A stretch of 28,365 bases of DNA from Deinococcus alpinitundrae. GTDB lineage: Bacteria > Deinococcota > Deinococci > Deinococcales > Deinococcaceae. Below the pieces are notes generated by a model. That model saw only the letters and a program-made list of their open reading frames with translations, was not told where the DNA came from and searched no databases. Shown here piece by piece: positions 6,405 to 14,532 of the stretch; position 1 is the first letter of the stretch, and each line of letters starts with the position of its first letter. The position numbers and the translations under genes were made by a program. The DNA lies in contig NZ_WXZL01000035.1 in NCBI RefSeq assembly GCF_009982895.1, positions 1 to 28,365 of the forward strand, read 5' to 3'.

Positions 6405-7094
6405 ATGCATGTAGAGGAGCAATTGCATCCACAAACGCGGCGGCACCTTGCCAATACTGAACGTCTACGGGGTTCAGCTATCAAGGAGTTTGCCCTTCAC
6501 GGCTTGGCAGGGGCCAAAGTCAGCAATATCGTAGCCAATGCTCAGTTAACCCAGCCTTCATTTTACAGGCTTTGGCCGAGCAAGGAAGCCGCTTATCAGG
6601 AAATCATTGATCACACTATCAAAGCCTGGCACACGGCAGCAGTTTTGGTCTTCGACGATGACGTCACCTGGACTTCCGAAAATCTCCTGGCGCGAATGGA
6701 AGGCGGCACCCTCAAGCTCTACGAAGCGCTCACCATCAATCTCGATCTGACCACATTGGTGATCCGGCACCAGCTGCATGACCCGGAGCAGCGGGAGACC
6801 TACGTCACCATTTACGACCAGGGATTTGGCAAGCTCCAGCGCAAAGGTGTCATCGGACAGGCGCTCACCTCGGAAATACTGGCCCAGACCTATCTGGCCT
6901 TGACGGAACGCTTCTTCTACGCCCGGCTATTCAACGGGCAGAACTCGCCCCTGGCGGCGGCCCGTGAAGTCGCTTTCCTGATGATCAGTGTTCTCAACAA
7001 TGCTGGAGAAAACAGTACCGACCAGGCCAAGAAAAAACCCGCTCAATTCTCAAAAAACTCTACTCTTCCCCTGACACTTCCAAAGGAGATTTGA
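6405..7094 (+). CDS. TetR/AcrR-family transcriptional regulator
   Basis: The product has 229 residues from the ATG at 6405, which has GAAGG 7 nt upstream; a TTG two codons earlier is less likely. The N-terminal helix-turn-helix is at about residues 22-66 (AIKEFALHGLAGAKVSNIVA, then LTQPSFYRLWPSKEAAYQEI), close to the TetR consensus. The C-terminal half is the ligand-binding and dimer region. The last 25 residues are a charged tail rich in Lys, Thr and Pro. It lies first in a run with the cytochrome and PQQ dehydrogenase, one base from the cytochrome ATG, so it probably senses an alcohol or aldehyde and controls its own operon. Confidence 0.85.
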   Translation: MHVEEQLHPQTRRHLANTERLRGSAIKEFALHGLAGAKVSNIVANAQLTQPSFYRLWPSKEAAYQEIIDHTIKAWHTAAVLVFDDDVTWTSENLLARMEGGTLKLYEALTINLDLTTLVIRHQLHDPEQRETYVTIYDQGFGKLQRKGVIGQALTSEILAQTYLALTERFFYARLFNGQNSPLAAAREVAFLMISVLNNAGENSTDQAKKKPAQFSKNSTLPLTLPKEI

Positions 7095-7095
7095 A

Positions 7096-7512
7096 ATGAA
7101 AGTTCTTCCCAGCTTACTGACCGCCCTCTTGTTCAGCACCACCCTGATTGCCCATGCAGCGACGACTGCACCTGCGCCCGCTTCTTACCTCAAAGCGCCC
7201 TTCACCAAAGCGCAGGCCGCTGCTGGAGCGAAAACCTATAAAGCCAGTTGCGCGATGTGTCACGGCGACAAGCTCAACAATGGCGGCGCACCCAAATTGG
7301 CCGGTGACGCTTTCCTCAAGAAATGGGCCAGCAACACGCTGGACGACTTTCACTACATCATGTCCACCACCATGCCGCAGACAGCACCGGGGAGCCTCAA
7401 GCCCGAGCAGTACCTTGCTATCACCACCTACATTCTTCAGGTAAATGGAGTCAAGCCTGGGAAGACTGAATTCAAAGCCGCCGACCTGAAAAAGTACAAC
7501 TTCAAAAAGTAA
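7096..7512 (+). CDS. Secreted class I c-type cytochrome
   Basis: The product has 138 residues. A signal peptide (MKVLPSLLTALLFSTTLIAHA) leads to a mature domain with one haem-attachment motif CAMCH at residues 52-56 and a likely axial Met93 in STTMPQTAPGSL, so it is a monohaem cytochrome exported to the cell envelope. AAAGGAG lies 7-8 nt before the ATG. It sits between the TetR gene and the PQQ dehydrogenase and is the natural electron acceptor of that enzyme. The C-terminus is lysine-rich (DLKKYNFKK). Confidence 0.9.
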   Translation: MKVLPSLLTALLFSTTLIAHAATTAPAPASYLKAPFTKAQAAAGAKTYKASCAMCHGDKLNNGGAPKLAGDAFLKKWASNTLDDFHYIMSTTMPQTAPGSLKPEQYLAITTYILQVNGVKPGKTEFKAADLKKYNFKK

Positions 7513-7552
7513 GACCATGTTCGAAAGGAGTCGAAACAGGAGGAAAACGCCT

Positions 7553-7615
7553 ATGGCAAGCGCTCTATTTCATTCCCTTCGCCCCTTATTCTCGCTCAAC
7601 CAGGAGATGTTATGA
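7553..7615 (+). CDS. 20-residue leader peptide coupled to the PQQ dehydrogenase
   Basis: ATG at 7553 follows AGGAGG (7538-7543) by 9 nt. The ORF (MASALFHSLRPLFSLNQEML) ends at a TGA that overlaps the dehydrogenase ATG as ATGA (7612-7615). Its last codons contain the AGGAG that serves the dehydrogenase. This is a textbook arrangement for translational coupling. The peptide itself has no recognised function. Confidence 0.55.
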   Translation: MASALFHSLRPLFSLNQEML

Positions 7616-9189
7616 AAATTACCCAATTGGCTCTACTGACTGCCCTGATGTGCGGCTCCGCGTTGGCGGTTCAAGGCCCCAGCCAGACTGACCTCAACAA
7701 CGCCGACAGTGCGACGGATTCATGGTTGATGTCCAACAAAGGCTACATGGGGCAGCGTTACTCGCCGCTGAGCCAGATCAACGCCAGCAATGTCGCCAAC
7801 CTCAAGCGCGTCTGCACCTTCGACACCGGCGACGACGGCTCGTTCCAGGTGACGCCGCAGATTTACCGGGGAGTCGCCTTTGTCAGTGCTGGCAACCGCA
7901 GCTACGCCATTGACGCCACGACCTGCAAGGTGCTGTGGAAGAACGTCTACAAATCCACTGGCCCGGAAGTTCTCAACACCACACGCGGCTTTGCCATCGC
8001 CGACGGCGTGCTCTACCGGGGCACTGGCGACTCGCACCTGATCGCCATTGATGCTGGAACCGGCAAGACGCTGTGGGATAAGAAGGTCAACGACTCGTCG
8101 AGCGGCTACTTCACGAGTTCAGCCCCAGTCGCCTGGAACGGCATGATCTTCATCGGGGAGGCCGGGGCCGACTGGGGCGTCAAGGCCAAGATGTACGCTT
8201 ACGACGCCAAAACTGGCACCCAGAAGTGGAACTTCGATATGATTCCCACCGGCGATCAGGCCGGGGCCGACAGCTGGGAGAAAGCTGATTCGACTGCCAC
8301 AGGCGGCGGCAGCATGTGGACGAGCTACACCATGGACGTCGACAAGGGCCTGATCTACGTCTCAGTGGGCAACCCGGCCCCCGACTTCGCCTCGCAGTAC
8401 CGCCCCGGAGCCAACCTCTACACCGATTCGGTGGTGGTGCTCGACGCTGCCACGGGCAAGCTCAGCCATTACTACCAGCAGATTCCTAACGACAACAAAG
8501 ACTACGACACCGCCGCCGCGCCGGTGCTGTACGACATTGACGGCACCAAGCACATCGCTGTGGCGACCAAGGCTGGCTACCTGTTCGGCTACAACGAGTC
8601 TGATAAGACGCAGACCTTCAAAGTGGCCACCATCAAGGTGATGAATCAGGAAAAAAATCCGACCGCAGCGGGTCTGCCGATCTGCCCCAACTACTCGGCG
8701 GGAACACAGTGGTCGGGGCCGGCTTTCAAACCCGGTGCCAACATGCTGGTGGTCAACACGGTGGACTGGTGCGGCACTGTGAAACTCGGTGAAGTGCGCT
8801 TGATCAAGGGTCAGCTGTTCTTCGGTGGGGCCATGCAGCTCAACCCGGCCAGTGAGGCCATCGGCAACACCATCGGGTATGACGGAGCAACCGGCAAAGA
8901 GCTGTGGCGTTACAAGTCTCCCGGCGTCCGTATCGTGGGCGGCGTCACCACCACCGGCGGCAACCTGGTTTTCTCTGGCGACGCAGACGGCAATATGTAC
9001 GCCCTGGACAGCTCCAACGGCAAGGTGCTGTTCAAGAGCAATATCGATAAGGCTCCTATCGGCGGCGGCGTGTCGACCTATACAGTCGGGGGCAAGCAGT
9101 ATGTGGCTGTGGCCGCAGGCAATACTTCCAAGGGCCTGAACGGCGTGAAGAATGTGACCAGTCGCGTGGCCATCTTCACCCTGCCTTGA
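7612..9189 (+). CDS. PQQ-dependent dehydrogenase (quinoprotein alcohol dehydrogenase type)
   Basis: The product has 525 residues with signal peptide MKITQLALLTALMCGSALA and an eight-bladed propeller. The start follows AGGAG. W-motifs at blade ends (TCKVLWKN, GKTLWDKK, GTQKWNFD, GKELWRYK) and QRYSPLSQIN are typical. By alignment with methanol dehydrogenases, D297 in PNDNKDYD is the catalytic aspartate, N254 in GNPAPDF a metal ligand, K320 the PQQ-contact position, and GAD (D187) replaces the usual metal-binding glutamate of GAE. D299, two residues after D297, is the extra aspartate that marks lanthanide enzymes. The vicinal Cys-Cys pair is absent. With no haem domain it needs the upstream cytochrome. 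Substrate is probably an alcohol. Confidence 0.9.
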   Translation: MKITQLALLTALMCGSALAVQGPSQTDLNNADSATDSWLMSNKGYMGQRYSPLSQINASNVANLKRVCTFDTGDDGSFQVTPQIYRGVAFVSAGNRSYAIDATTCKVLWKNVYKSTGPEVLNTTRGFAIADGVLYRGTGDSHLIAIDAGTGKTLWDKKVNDSSSGYFTSSAPVAWNGMIFIGEAGADWGVKAKMYAYDAKTGTQKWNFDMIPTGDQAGADSWEKADSTATGGGSMWTSYTMDVDKGLIYVSVGNPAPDFASQYRPGANLYTDSVVVLDAATGKLSHYYQQIPNDNKDYDTAAAPVLYDIDGTKHIAVATKAGYLFGYNESDKTQTFKVATIKVMNQEKNPTAAGLPICPNYSAGTQWSGPAFKPGANMLVVNTVDWCGTVKLGEVRLIKGQLFFGGAMQLNPASEAIGNTIGYDGATGKELWRYKSPGVRIVGGVTTTGGNLVFSGDADGNMYALDSSNGKVLFKSNIDKAPIGGGVSTYTVGGKQYVAVAAGNTSKGLNGVKNVTSRVAIFTLP

Positions 9190-9905
9190 GCGTTGTGAGG
9201 ACCGTCACGCTGCTAGGAAAGGCATTGCTGATCTGCACGGGTCTGCTGGTCAGCCCGGCGGCGGCCCTTTCCCCGGTGCTCACGCCAGCCCTGACTGCTC
9301 AGGCCACCAAGGAAGGCGACACCATGTCACGGAACACCGGGGTTTACACCTGGGGACCGTACCTGATCAAAACCTACACCGACGACATCGTCCTCAAGGT
9401 CAATTCGCCCGAGGTGGACGGCATCGCGCTGGGCACGCCGTACGAACGGCTGCGTTACGAGTCGTTCCTGGACACCTTTCAGGACATGCCGCTGACGCCT
9501 GACCAGTCGGCCCAGTTCGCTCAGAAGTGGAAGAACAAAATCAGTTTCCTGCTTTATACCCACAGTCCGGGTCCGGTCGCTCAGGAAGAAGAGCTGTGGC
9601 AACAGGCCTACAATCAGGGCAAGGCCACCGAAACGAAGGGACGCGAGCACAGCTACCTCGATCTGTATCAGCCAGCGACCCTCACCGTCGCGGGCAAAAC
9701 CCTCACAGCCAAGCCGGAGATCGACGGGCCGTACGGCGATCAGTTCACCTTGCCCGCCGGTACGCCCCAGTTTCGCTACCTTGGTGTGGTGCACTACACC
9801 TTTGACCTGACGGGCTTGCCCACCAGCGGCAGCGTCACACTGAACTTCAAGGACAGTGGAGGCAAAACCTACACCCAGAAGGCCGATCTGAGCCAGTTGC
9901 GCTGA
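9186..9905 (+). CDS. Secreted protein of unknown function in the PQQ dehydrogenase operon
   Basis: The product has 239 residues. The TTG start at 9186 overlaps the dehydrogenase stop as TTGA, suggesting coupling; a GTG at 9195 is an alternative. A signal peptide (VTLLGKALLICTGLLVSPAAA) precedes a mature domain with MSRNTGVYTWGPYLIKTYTD and a C-terminal beta-rich part (FRYLGVVHYTFDLTGL, VTLNFKDSGGKTY). I do not recognise the family. Position and export suggest a role in assembling or assisting the dehydrogenase-cytochrome pair. A hairpin follows at 9919. Confidence 0.75.
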   Translation: MSVVRTVTLLGKALLICTGLLVSPAAALSPVLTPALTAQATKEGDTMSRNTGVYTWGPYLIKTYTDDIVLKVNSPEVDGIALGTPYERLRYESFLDTFQDMPLTPDQSAQFAQKWKNKISFLLYTHSPGPVAQEEELWQQAYNQGKATETKGREHSYLDLYQPATLTVAGKTLTAKPEIDGPYGDQFTLPAGTPQFRYLGVVHYTFDLTGLPTSGSVTLNFKDSGGKTYTQKADLSQLR

Positions 9906-9918
9906 GGTGCTGACCAAG

Positions 9919-9951
9919 GCTGCCGGGGACCGTCACGTGGTTTCCGGCAGC
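9919..9951 (+). terminator. Probable operon terminator
   Basis: GCTGCCGG (9919-9926) pairs with CCGGCAGC (9944-9951), followed by TCCTTTAT. It ends the TetR-cytochrome-dehydrogenase operon. Confidence 0.6.
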
Positions 9952-10225
9952 TCCTTTATGTCGAGTGGCCCTGCGCGGCCACCGGGTCATCTGAGCAGAT
10001 GCGCTTCCCTGGCCCAACCGTCAGCAGCGCGATCGGCGAAGCGCCGTACGGTCTCCCGGACTGCCCCACTCTGTGCCAGTTTGCGCAGCTGCATGTTCAC
10101 GCTGTCGCTGCCGCGTATAGGCAGCAGGGTCCGGAGTTCAGCGCCCTGGGGATCAGAGCGGTCATGGGGCGAAGTCCAGGCCACCTCAATGGTGGTGCCT
10201 TGTACTGATCACGCTGTCCCGGAGA
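9952..10225 (-). other. Intergenic with a possible gene remnant
   Basis: The minus strand has a 65-codon open frame from a GTG at 10184 to 9987 (SVNMQLRKLAQSGAVRETVR ... HLLR). It looks protein-like and helical but is not recognised, and has no clear ribosome binding site. It may be a C-terminal remnant. Nothing else is seen. Confidence 0.25.
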
Positions 10226-11773
10226 TCAATCTTTCAGCTGGATGCGGTTTCGCCCGCTTTGCTTGGCGCGGTACAGCAGCCGGTCAGCCAGAGTGATGCC
10301 AGCTTCCAGACTGTCCTCAATCGCCGTGACGCCGACGCTGATCTGGACCTGGAGACCGGGGTGGAGCGCTTGCCAATCCTGCTCGACCAGGGCGCATTGG
10401 AAGGTCTGCATCGAATGGGCAAGCTCGGCAGGCCGACTGTGGGGACGCACCAGCACGAACTCATCACCACCCAACCGGACGAGCAGATCTTCCGGCAGGG
10501 CATGTTGCCGTAATAAGGCCGCAACTGTGCGGAGCACCTGGTCGCCACCTGGATGTCCAATGAGGTCGTTGATGCCCTTGAAGTGATCGATGTCCAGCAT
10601 GGCCACGGCCAGTACGGTCTGCTCGCGGAGCCAGCGTTCTACACGCGTCAGGAAGGTGCGGCGGTTGGCAAGGCCGGTCAGGTCATCGGTGCTGCTCAGA
10701 CGCTCTAATTTCTCGTGCAGGGCCTTGAGGAGTTCAACTTCCTGTTGGAGGGTGGCAGCAGCGCGCGTGGCTTGCCCGGCTTGCTGCTGGGCTTCGCGGT
10801 TGCGGTGCAGCACCTCGATGGTGAGTAACTTGGTCGCGGATTCGGTGGCGTGCTGCTCACGTTCATACGTCAGGAGCCGTTTCTGGGTCTGGTAGGCGGC
10901 GGCGTACTCGCCCTGGGCGGCCTCGACCCGCGCGCGAACTTCCAGATAATCGCCGTAGTTCTCGCGGCGTGTCGACCAGCCCTCGTCCATCTCCTGCGCA
11001 AGTTGCAGGGCGCGTGCCTGATTTCCAGCGGCCTCTTCGAGCATGAGCAGGGCAAACAGCAGGTCGCGGCAGTTCTCGGCGGGGAGATGAACGAGCTGAC
11101 TGAGCGCGTCCTGAATCAGTGTGCGCGCCTGGTCGAAGCGGCGTTGTTGCTGGAGTCGCCTGGAGCGGTAGAACAGATATCCGGAGTAATACGGCCACGC
11201 CTCGGTCGCCAGCGCCAACTTGCCGCCTTCCTCAAGCAGGGCCTCGCTTCGGTCATTGTCGCCCAAAGTGTCGTAAATCATGCTCAGATTGATCAGGACC
11301 GCGCTCCGGTTGGCGTCGTGGGCCGGGCCTGCTTGGTGATACAGTTCCAGCGCTTGCTGGTAGTAATGCAGTCCTTGCTGAGGGTCGTAGGAGTTGAGGG
11401 TTGTGCCGAGGTCGCTGTACGCTCCAGCTTGGCCGTCAATATCGTGAATGGCCTGGGCCAGCGCGAGCTGCTCCTGAAAAAGTTCGAGCGCTGCCGGATG
11501 CTGTCCCAGATACAGATGGACCATCCCGAGACTGTTGAGGGTACGGACCAGCCACAGATCATCACCCTGCTGGCGCTGGGGCAGTTCGGCGCGCTTGGCG
11601 TACTCGAGCGCCTCGGCATAGCGTCCGTTTCGCCAGGCCAGGTGGGCCAGCACGCTTTGGGCGCGGTGGGTTTCAGCGGGATCGGTGAGGAAGCTGGAGG
11701 CCAGGTCGTGGGCCTGTGCAGGGTCTGACAGACGCAATGACCAGGCCTGTTCGACGGGCGAGAGCGCTGCCAT
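10226..11773 (-). CDS. TPR-GGDEF protein, probable diguanylate cyclase
   Basis: The product has 515 residues. Residues about 15-330 are tetratricopeptide repeats (for example LNSLGMVHLYLGQHPAALEL and INLSMIYDTLGDNDRSEALL), then a coiled coil at about 325-358 and a GGDEF domain at 360-513. The signature RLGGDEF (G435-F439), DDLTGLANR and DIDHFKGIND are intact, so it should make c-di-GMP. The inhibitory I-site is absent: the position for RxxD reads LPED. There is no signal peptide or membrane segment, so it is cytosolic. AGGA precedes the ATG by about 6 nt; a TAGGAT box overlaps this, so a leaderless start is possible too. The EAL gene lies upstream on the same strand. Confidence 0.9.
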   Translation of the reverse strand: MAALSPVEQAWSLRLSDPAQAHDLASSFLTDPAETHRAQSVLAHLAWRNGRYAEALEYAKRAELPQRQQGDDLWLVRTLNSLGMVHLYLGQHPAALELFQEQLALAQAIHDIDGQAGAYSDLGTTLNSYDPQQGLHYYQQALELYHQAGPAHDANRSAVLINLSMIYDTLGDNDRSEALLEEGGKLALATEAWPYYSGYLFYRSRRLQQQRRFDQARTLIQDALSQLVHLPAENCRDLLFALLMLEEAAGNQARALQLAQEMDEGWSTRRENYGDYLEVRARVEAAQGEYAAAYQTQKRLLTYEREQHATESATKLLTIEVLHRNREAQQQAGQATRAAATLQQEVELLKALHEKLERLSSTDDLTGLANRRTFLTRVERWLREQTVLAVAMLDIDHFKGINDLIGHPGGDQVLRTVAALLRQHALPEDLLVRLGGDEFVLVRPHSRPAELAHSMQTFQCALVEQDWQALHPGLQVQISVGVTAIEDSLEAGITLADRLLYRAKQSGRNRIQLKD

Positions 11774-12097
11774 AAGTTATCCTAGAGTGCCGAGCGCTTC
11801 CGACTCCAGTCCCGGGTGTTGGGAAGGCCCGAACGCTGGTTTTGCTAAGGAACCGGGGCTGTCTATGGGGGCAGGGGCGACGGTGGCGTCTGCTGCGACG
11901 CTAGATCGTTCCCAGAAGAAAGTTTCCCGCTCACGCCCCATCTTTCGGTCTCGAGCAGCTGTGTTCGGTCGGGTAGTTGCTTTGCAGCGGGGTGTCCATT
12001 TCTAAAGCCCAAAGAGCCGAAGGGCATTGAACAGCTATTGCACGGAATCAGTGAATGAAGCGCATAAGAGGATAGACCCCGGCGGTGCTCCAAGCGG
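11774..12097. other. 324-bp gap between the EAL and GGDEF genes
   Basis: No gene is supported. The minus strand has a weak hairpin (GCCC/GGGC near 12006-12024) followed by TTTAG that might end the EAL transcript. The promoter of the GGDEF gene should lie near 11774-11820. No c-di-GMP riboswitch pattern is visible. Confidence 0.4.
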
Positions 12098-13165
12098 CTA
12101 GGACAACTGCGTATCGGCATCGAGCAGCAGGGCTTTGAGCTGAGGCAGATCAACAGGACGGTTGAGGTAATATCCCTGCATCGTGTGAACGCCCAAAGTC
12201 CGGAGGGTGTCGTATTCGCTGGCCGTCTCCACACCTTCGGCGATGATGGACGTCTGAGTTTGTCTGGCGAATTCAATCAGTGCCGCTGCCAGGGCGCGTT
12301 TGATGGCGTTGGCGTCGATCCCGCTGGTCAAGCTGACATCCAATTTGATGCGTTCTGGCCGGATGTTGATGATGTGGTGCATGTTCGCGTATCCGGCACC
12401 GGCATCATCAATCGTGACTTGGACACCGTGAAGGCGCAGAGGTTCGAGGAAGTGCTGAAGGCAGGCATAGTTCTCGATATGTTCGTGCTCGGTGATTTCA
12501 AGGATGATGCGGCGAGGATTCACGACGGACAGCGCAGGCAGTAAACGCTCACTCATGATCGTGCGCGACGAGACGTTCACGGCAATGTCGAAGGTACCCG
12601 GCAAGGCACTCAGTTCATGCAGTGCCAGTTCAATGGCCCTCAATTCCAGTTCAATGCCCAGGCCGACCTCGCCCGCTTCGATGAACCAGACATCTGGCGT
12701 GCGGTACGGCAGAATCTGGAACCGGGTCAGACATTCAACGGCGGCAATCTGGCCCATGTCCACGTTGTAGATGGGTTGGTAGACGATCACCATCTGGCCA
12801 GATTCCAGGGCGGCGGAAACGCGACTGCGTTTTTCGGCAACCTGATGGTCCTGGTGCAGGTCAACTTCAATCAGGTGGGCGGCGACCGATGCGAAGGCTT
12901 CGAGGGTCTGCAGATCTCGCCTGGAAAGGAGCCGGTCTGTCCCCATGCTGAGACAGCGGAGGTTGCCGTACACCTGGCCGTCACGCAAGGTCACGGGCAC
13001 CTGCCAGGGCTTCCCGAACGGCACGCCTTCAGCCGCATCGTCATCAGCTGCGGGCCAACGTTGGGGGCTGAGGGAAACAAATGCCACGTCCATCTTCAGA
13101 TGATCTCGAGCCGCTTTGACGATGGCGTGCAGGCTCTCAGAGGCAGGTTCCGAGAGCAAAGTCAT
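12098..13165 (-). CDS. EAL-domain c-di-GMP phosphodiesterase with a shortened GAF domain
   Basis: The product has 355 residues. The N-terminus (about 8-102: LKMDVAFVS, then VPVTLRDGQVYGNLRCLS and RDLQTLEAFASVAAHLIE) matches the first and last parts of a GAF domain, but the middle portion normally found between them is missing. The EAL domain spans 115-345. Its catalytic residues are present: E144 (in ECL rather than EAL), N197, E223, D253-D254, K274, E310 and Q330. It should hydrolyse c-di-GMP to pGpG. No membrane segment is seen. The ATG at 13165 has no clear ribosome binding site; no other ATG, GTG or TTG is in frame upstream. The sequence Q330-GYYLNRPV is the usual C-terminal motif. Confidence 0.9.
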   Translation of the reverse strand: MTLLSEPASESLHAIVKAARDHLKMDVAFVSLSPQRWPAADDDAAEGVPFGKPWQVPVTLRDGQVYGNLRCLSMGTDRLLSRRDLQTLEAFASVAAHLIEVDLHQDHQVAEKRSRVSAALESGQMVIVYQPIYNVDMGQIAAVECLTRFQILPYRTPDVWFIEAGEVGLGIELELRAIELALHELSALPGTFDIAVNVSSRTIMSERLLPALSVVNPRRIILEITEHEHIENYACLQHFLEPLRLHGVQVTIDDAGAGYANMHHIINIRPERIKLDVSLTSGIDANAIKRALAAALIEFARQTQTSIIAEGVETASEYDTLRTLGVHTMQGYYLNRPVDLPQLKALLLDADTQLS

Positions 13166-13255
13166 ATCGGAAACGTCCAGGTGGGCAGCATAGGTGAAAC
13201 GTACAGCACCGGCACTTATTGACCACTTAAAGCGGACGCTACTGCCTTCAGATCC

Positions 13256-14506
13256 TCAATTCAGCTGATGAATCCTGGTGTTCAGCCGTCCCATCCAATC
13301 GGGCGTCTGGTTGAGCACGAGTGCGGCGCGCCCCCCGGCTTCCAACAAAGTTCGTTGTGCGGCCACCGAGCCGTCAATATGCAGGGTTGCTTCCACCAGA
13401 TATTCCACCAGCGATTCGTCACACGGGAAAACCTCAACCAGCCGCCGCGAGAGCGACTTGCACTTGTCGTACCTTCCCTCGCGGCTCCAGCGGGCCATCA
13501 GCCCCAGGGCCGTGCTGATCATCGACCATTCCACCGAATCTCCCTCCTCACGCGCCCACTGTGCCTCAACCTGCGGCAAGAATGGCCCGGTATACAGTTC
13601 GAGGGCGCGTAATTGCAGATTCTCGTCATCCGCACTTAGCAGCCGCTTAATATCCCCGATGTCTGAACTCAGCACGGAACCTTCGCAAAGCAAGGTATAC
13701 GTCGCCAGTTTTTTATCGAAGGCCAATCGCAGGGCCGGGGCCGCCGATTTGAGCAGGTGGTTGGCCTGATGAAAATAATTGACGGCTTTGCGGGGGTCAT
13801 CATCAGGCCACAAGTTCAGCACGATGGTGTCACGGCTGACCGGGCCGCGCAGCAGCAGGAAGGTGAGCAGTTCCAGCATGCGCTTGAGCCGCAGCTGCAC
13901 TTCCTGACCATCGGCGAGCAGATGGGCGCGTCCAAAAGTCACCAAACGCAGGTGGAGCGGTTCGCTGATTCCCATGTCCCGGCGATCACCGAGTAGGGTT
14001 TGGATGGGCGGCTCAGTGGGGTGCAGGGCCATGAACTGAACCAGACTGGGCAACAGGCGCAATTCGGACAGCAGGGAAGCACCGCTGCCCAAACGGTGAC
14101 GGTGATTGACGGCGCGGCGCAGCGCAGTGAGCGCTTCAGCGGGCCGCGCTGGAAGGGCACAGGCGGCCAGATGCAACTCAGCCCAGGCCATTTCACGCGG
14201 CAGATCCAGCTTCGTGAACGCGTCGCGCGCGGCTTCAAGTTGCGGTTGGGCCGCCTGTCCCTGCGCGGCGGCCCAACCGCCGGAGCGAAGCGCGAACAGG
14301 GCCTGCTCCCAGACATTGCCGCTCAGGTGCTCGGCCCGCAGCAGGTGGGCGCGTGCAGCGTCATACTCTGCCTGGACCGTCAACACGCTGGCCAGGCCCA
14401 GTTCAGCCAGATATTCGGTGCCGGTCTCGCCGGATGTCCGCGCCTGTTCCCGTGCATACCCAGCACGGTGGCCACTCTCAGGCGTGCGTCTTGGGCAGAA
14501 CGGCAC
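13256..14506 (-). pseudogene. TPR-winged helix-BTAD (SARP/AfsR-like) regulator, N-terminus lost
   Basis: About 416 residues remain. Residues 30-165 are TPR-like helices (YLAELGLASVLTVQAEYDAA, WAELHLAACALPARPAEALT). Residues 184-277 are an OmpR-type winged helix (LRLVTFGRAHLLADGQEVQL, LELLTFLLLRGPVSRDTI, WPDDDPRKAVNYFHQANHLL), and 280-395 form a bacterial transcriptional activation domain (LQLRALELYTGPFLPQVEAQ). Relatives with this order usually have several hundred more residues of sensor and TPR in front. Here the frame fails about 14510-14530, exactly where the transposase remnant on the other strand begins, so the gene was truncated by an IS-linked rearrangement. The GTG at 14506 is only the first codon available. 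A DNA-binding fragment could still be made. Confidence 0.8.
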
Positions 14507-14532
14507 CCGTATGGGGGCTGCCCGCTCTGAAG

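Noticed and set aside
10850..11728. Long plus-strand open frame of about 290 codons
   Set aside because: It lies opposite the TPR-GGDEF gene, whose domains are fully recognisable; the plus frame has no ribosome binding site or known domain.
11774..12097. Possible c-di-GMP riboswitch upstream of the GGDEF gene
   Set aside because: I could not find the paired helices or conserved bases of a known c-di-GMP riboswitch.
11863..12276. Minus-strand frame across the EAL-GGDEF gap
   Set aside because: It overlaps the end of the EAL domain in another frame and has no recognisable domain or ribosome binding site.
14353..14532. N-terminal part of the plus-strand frame that leads into the transposase remnant
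   Set aside because: Before about 14533 the frame is the antisense of the regulator gene and has no transposase similarity.
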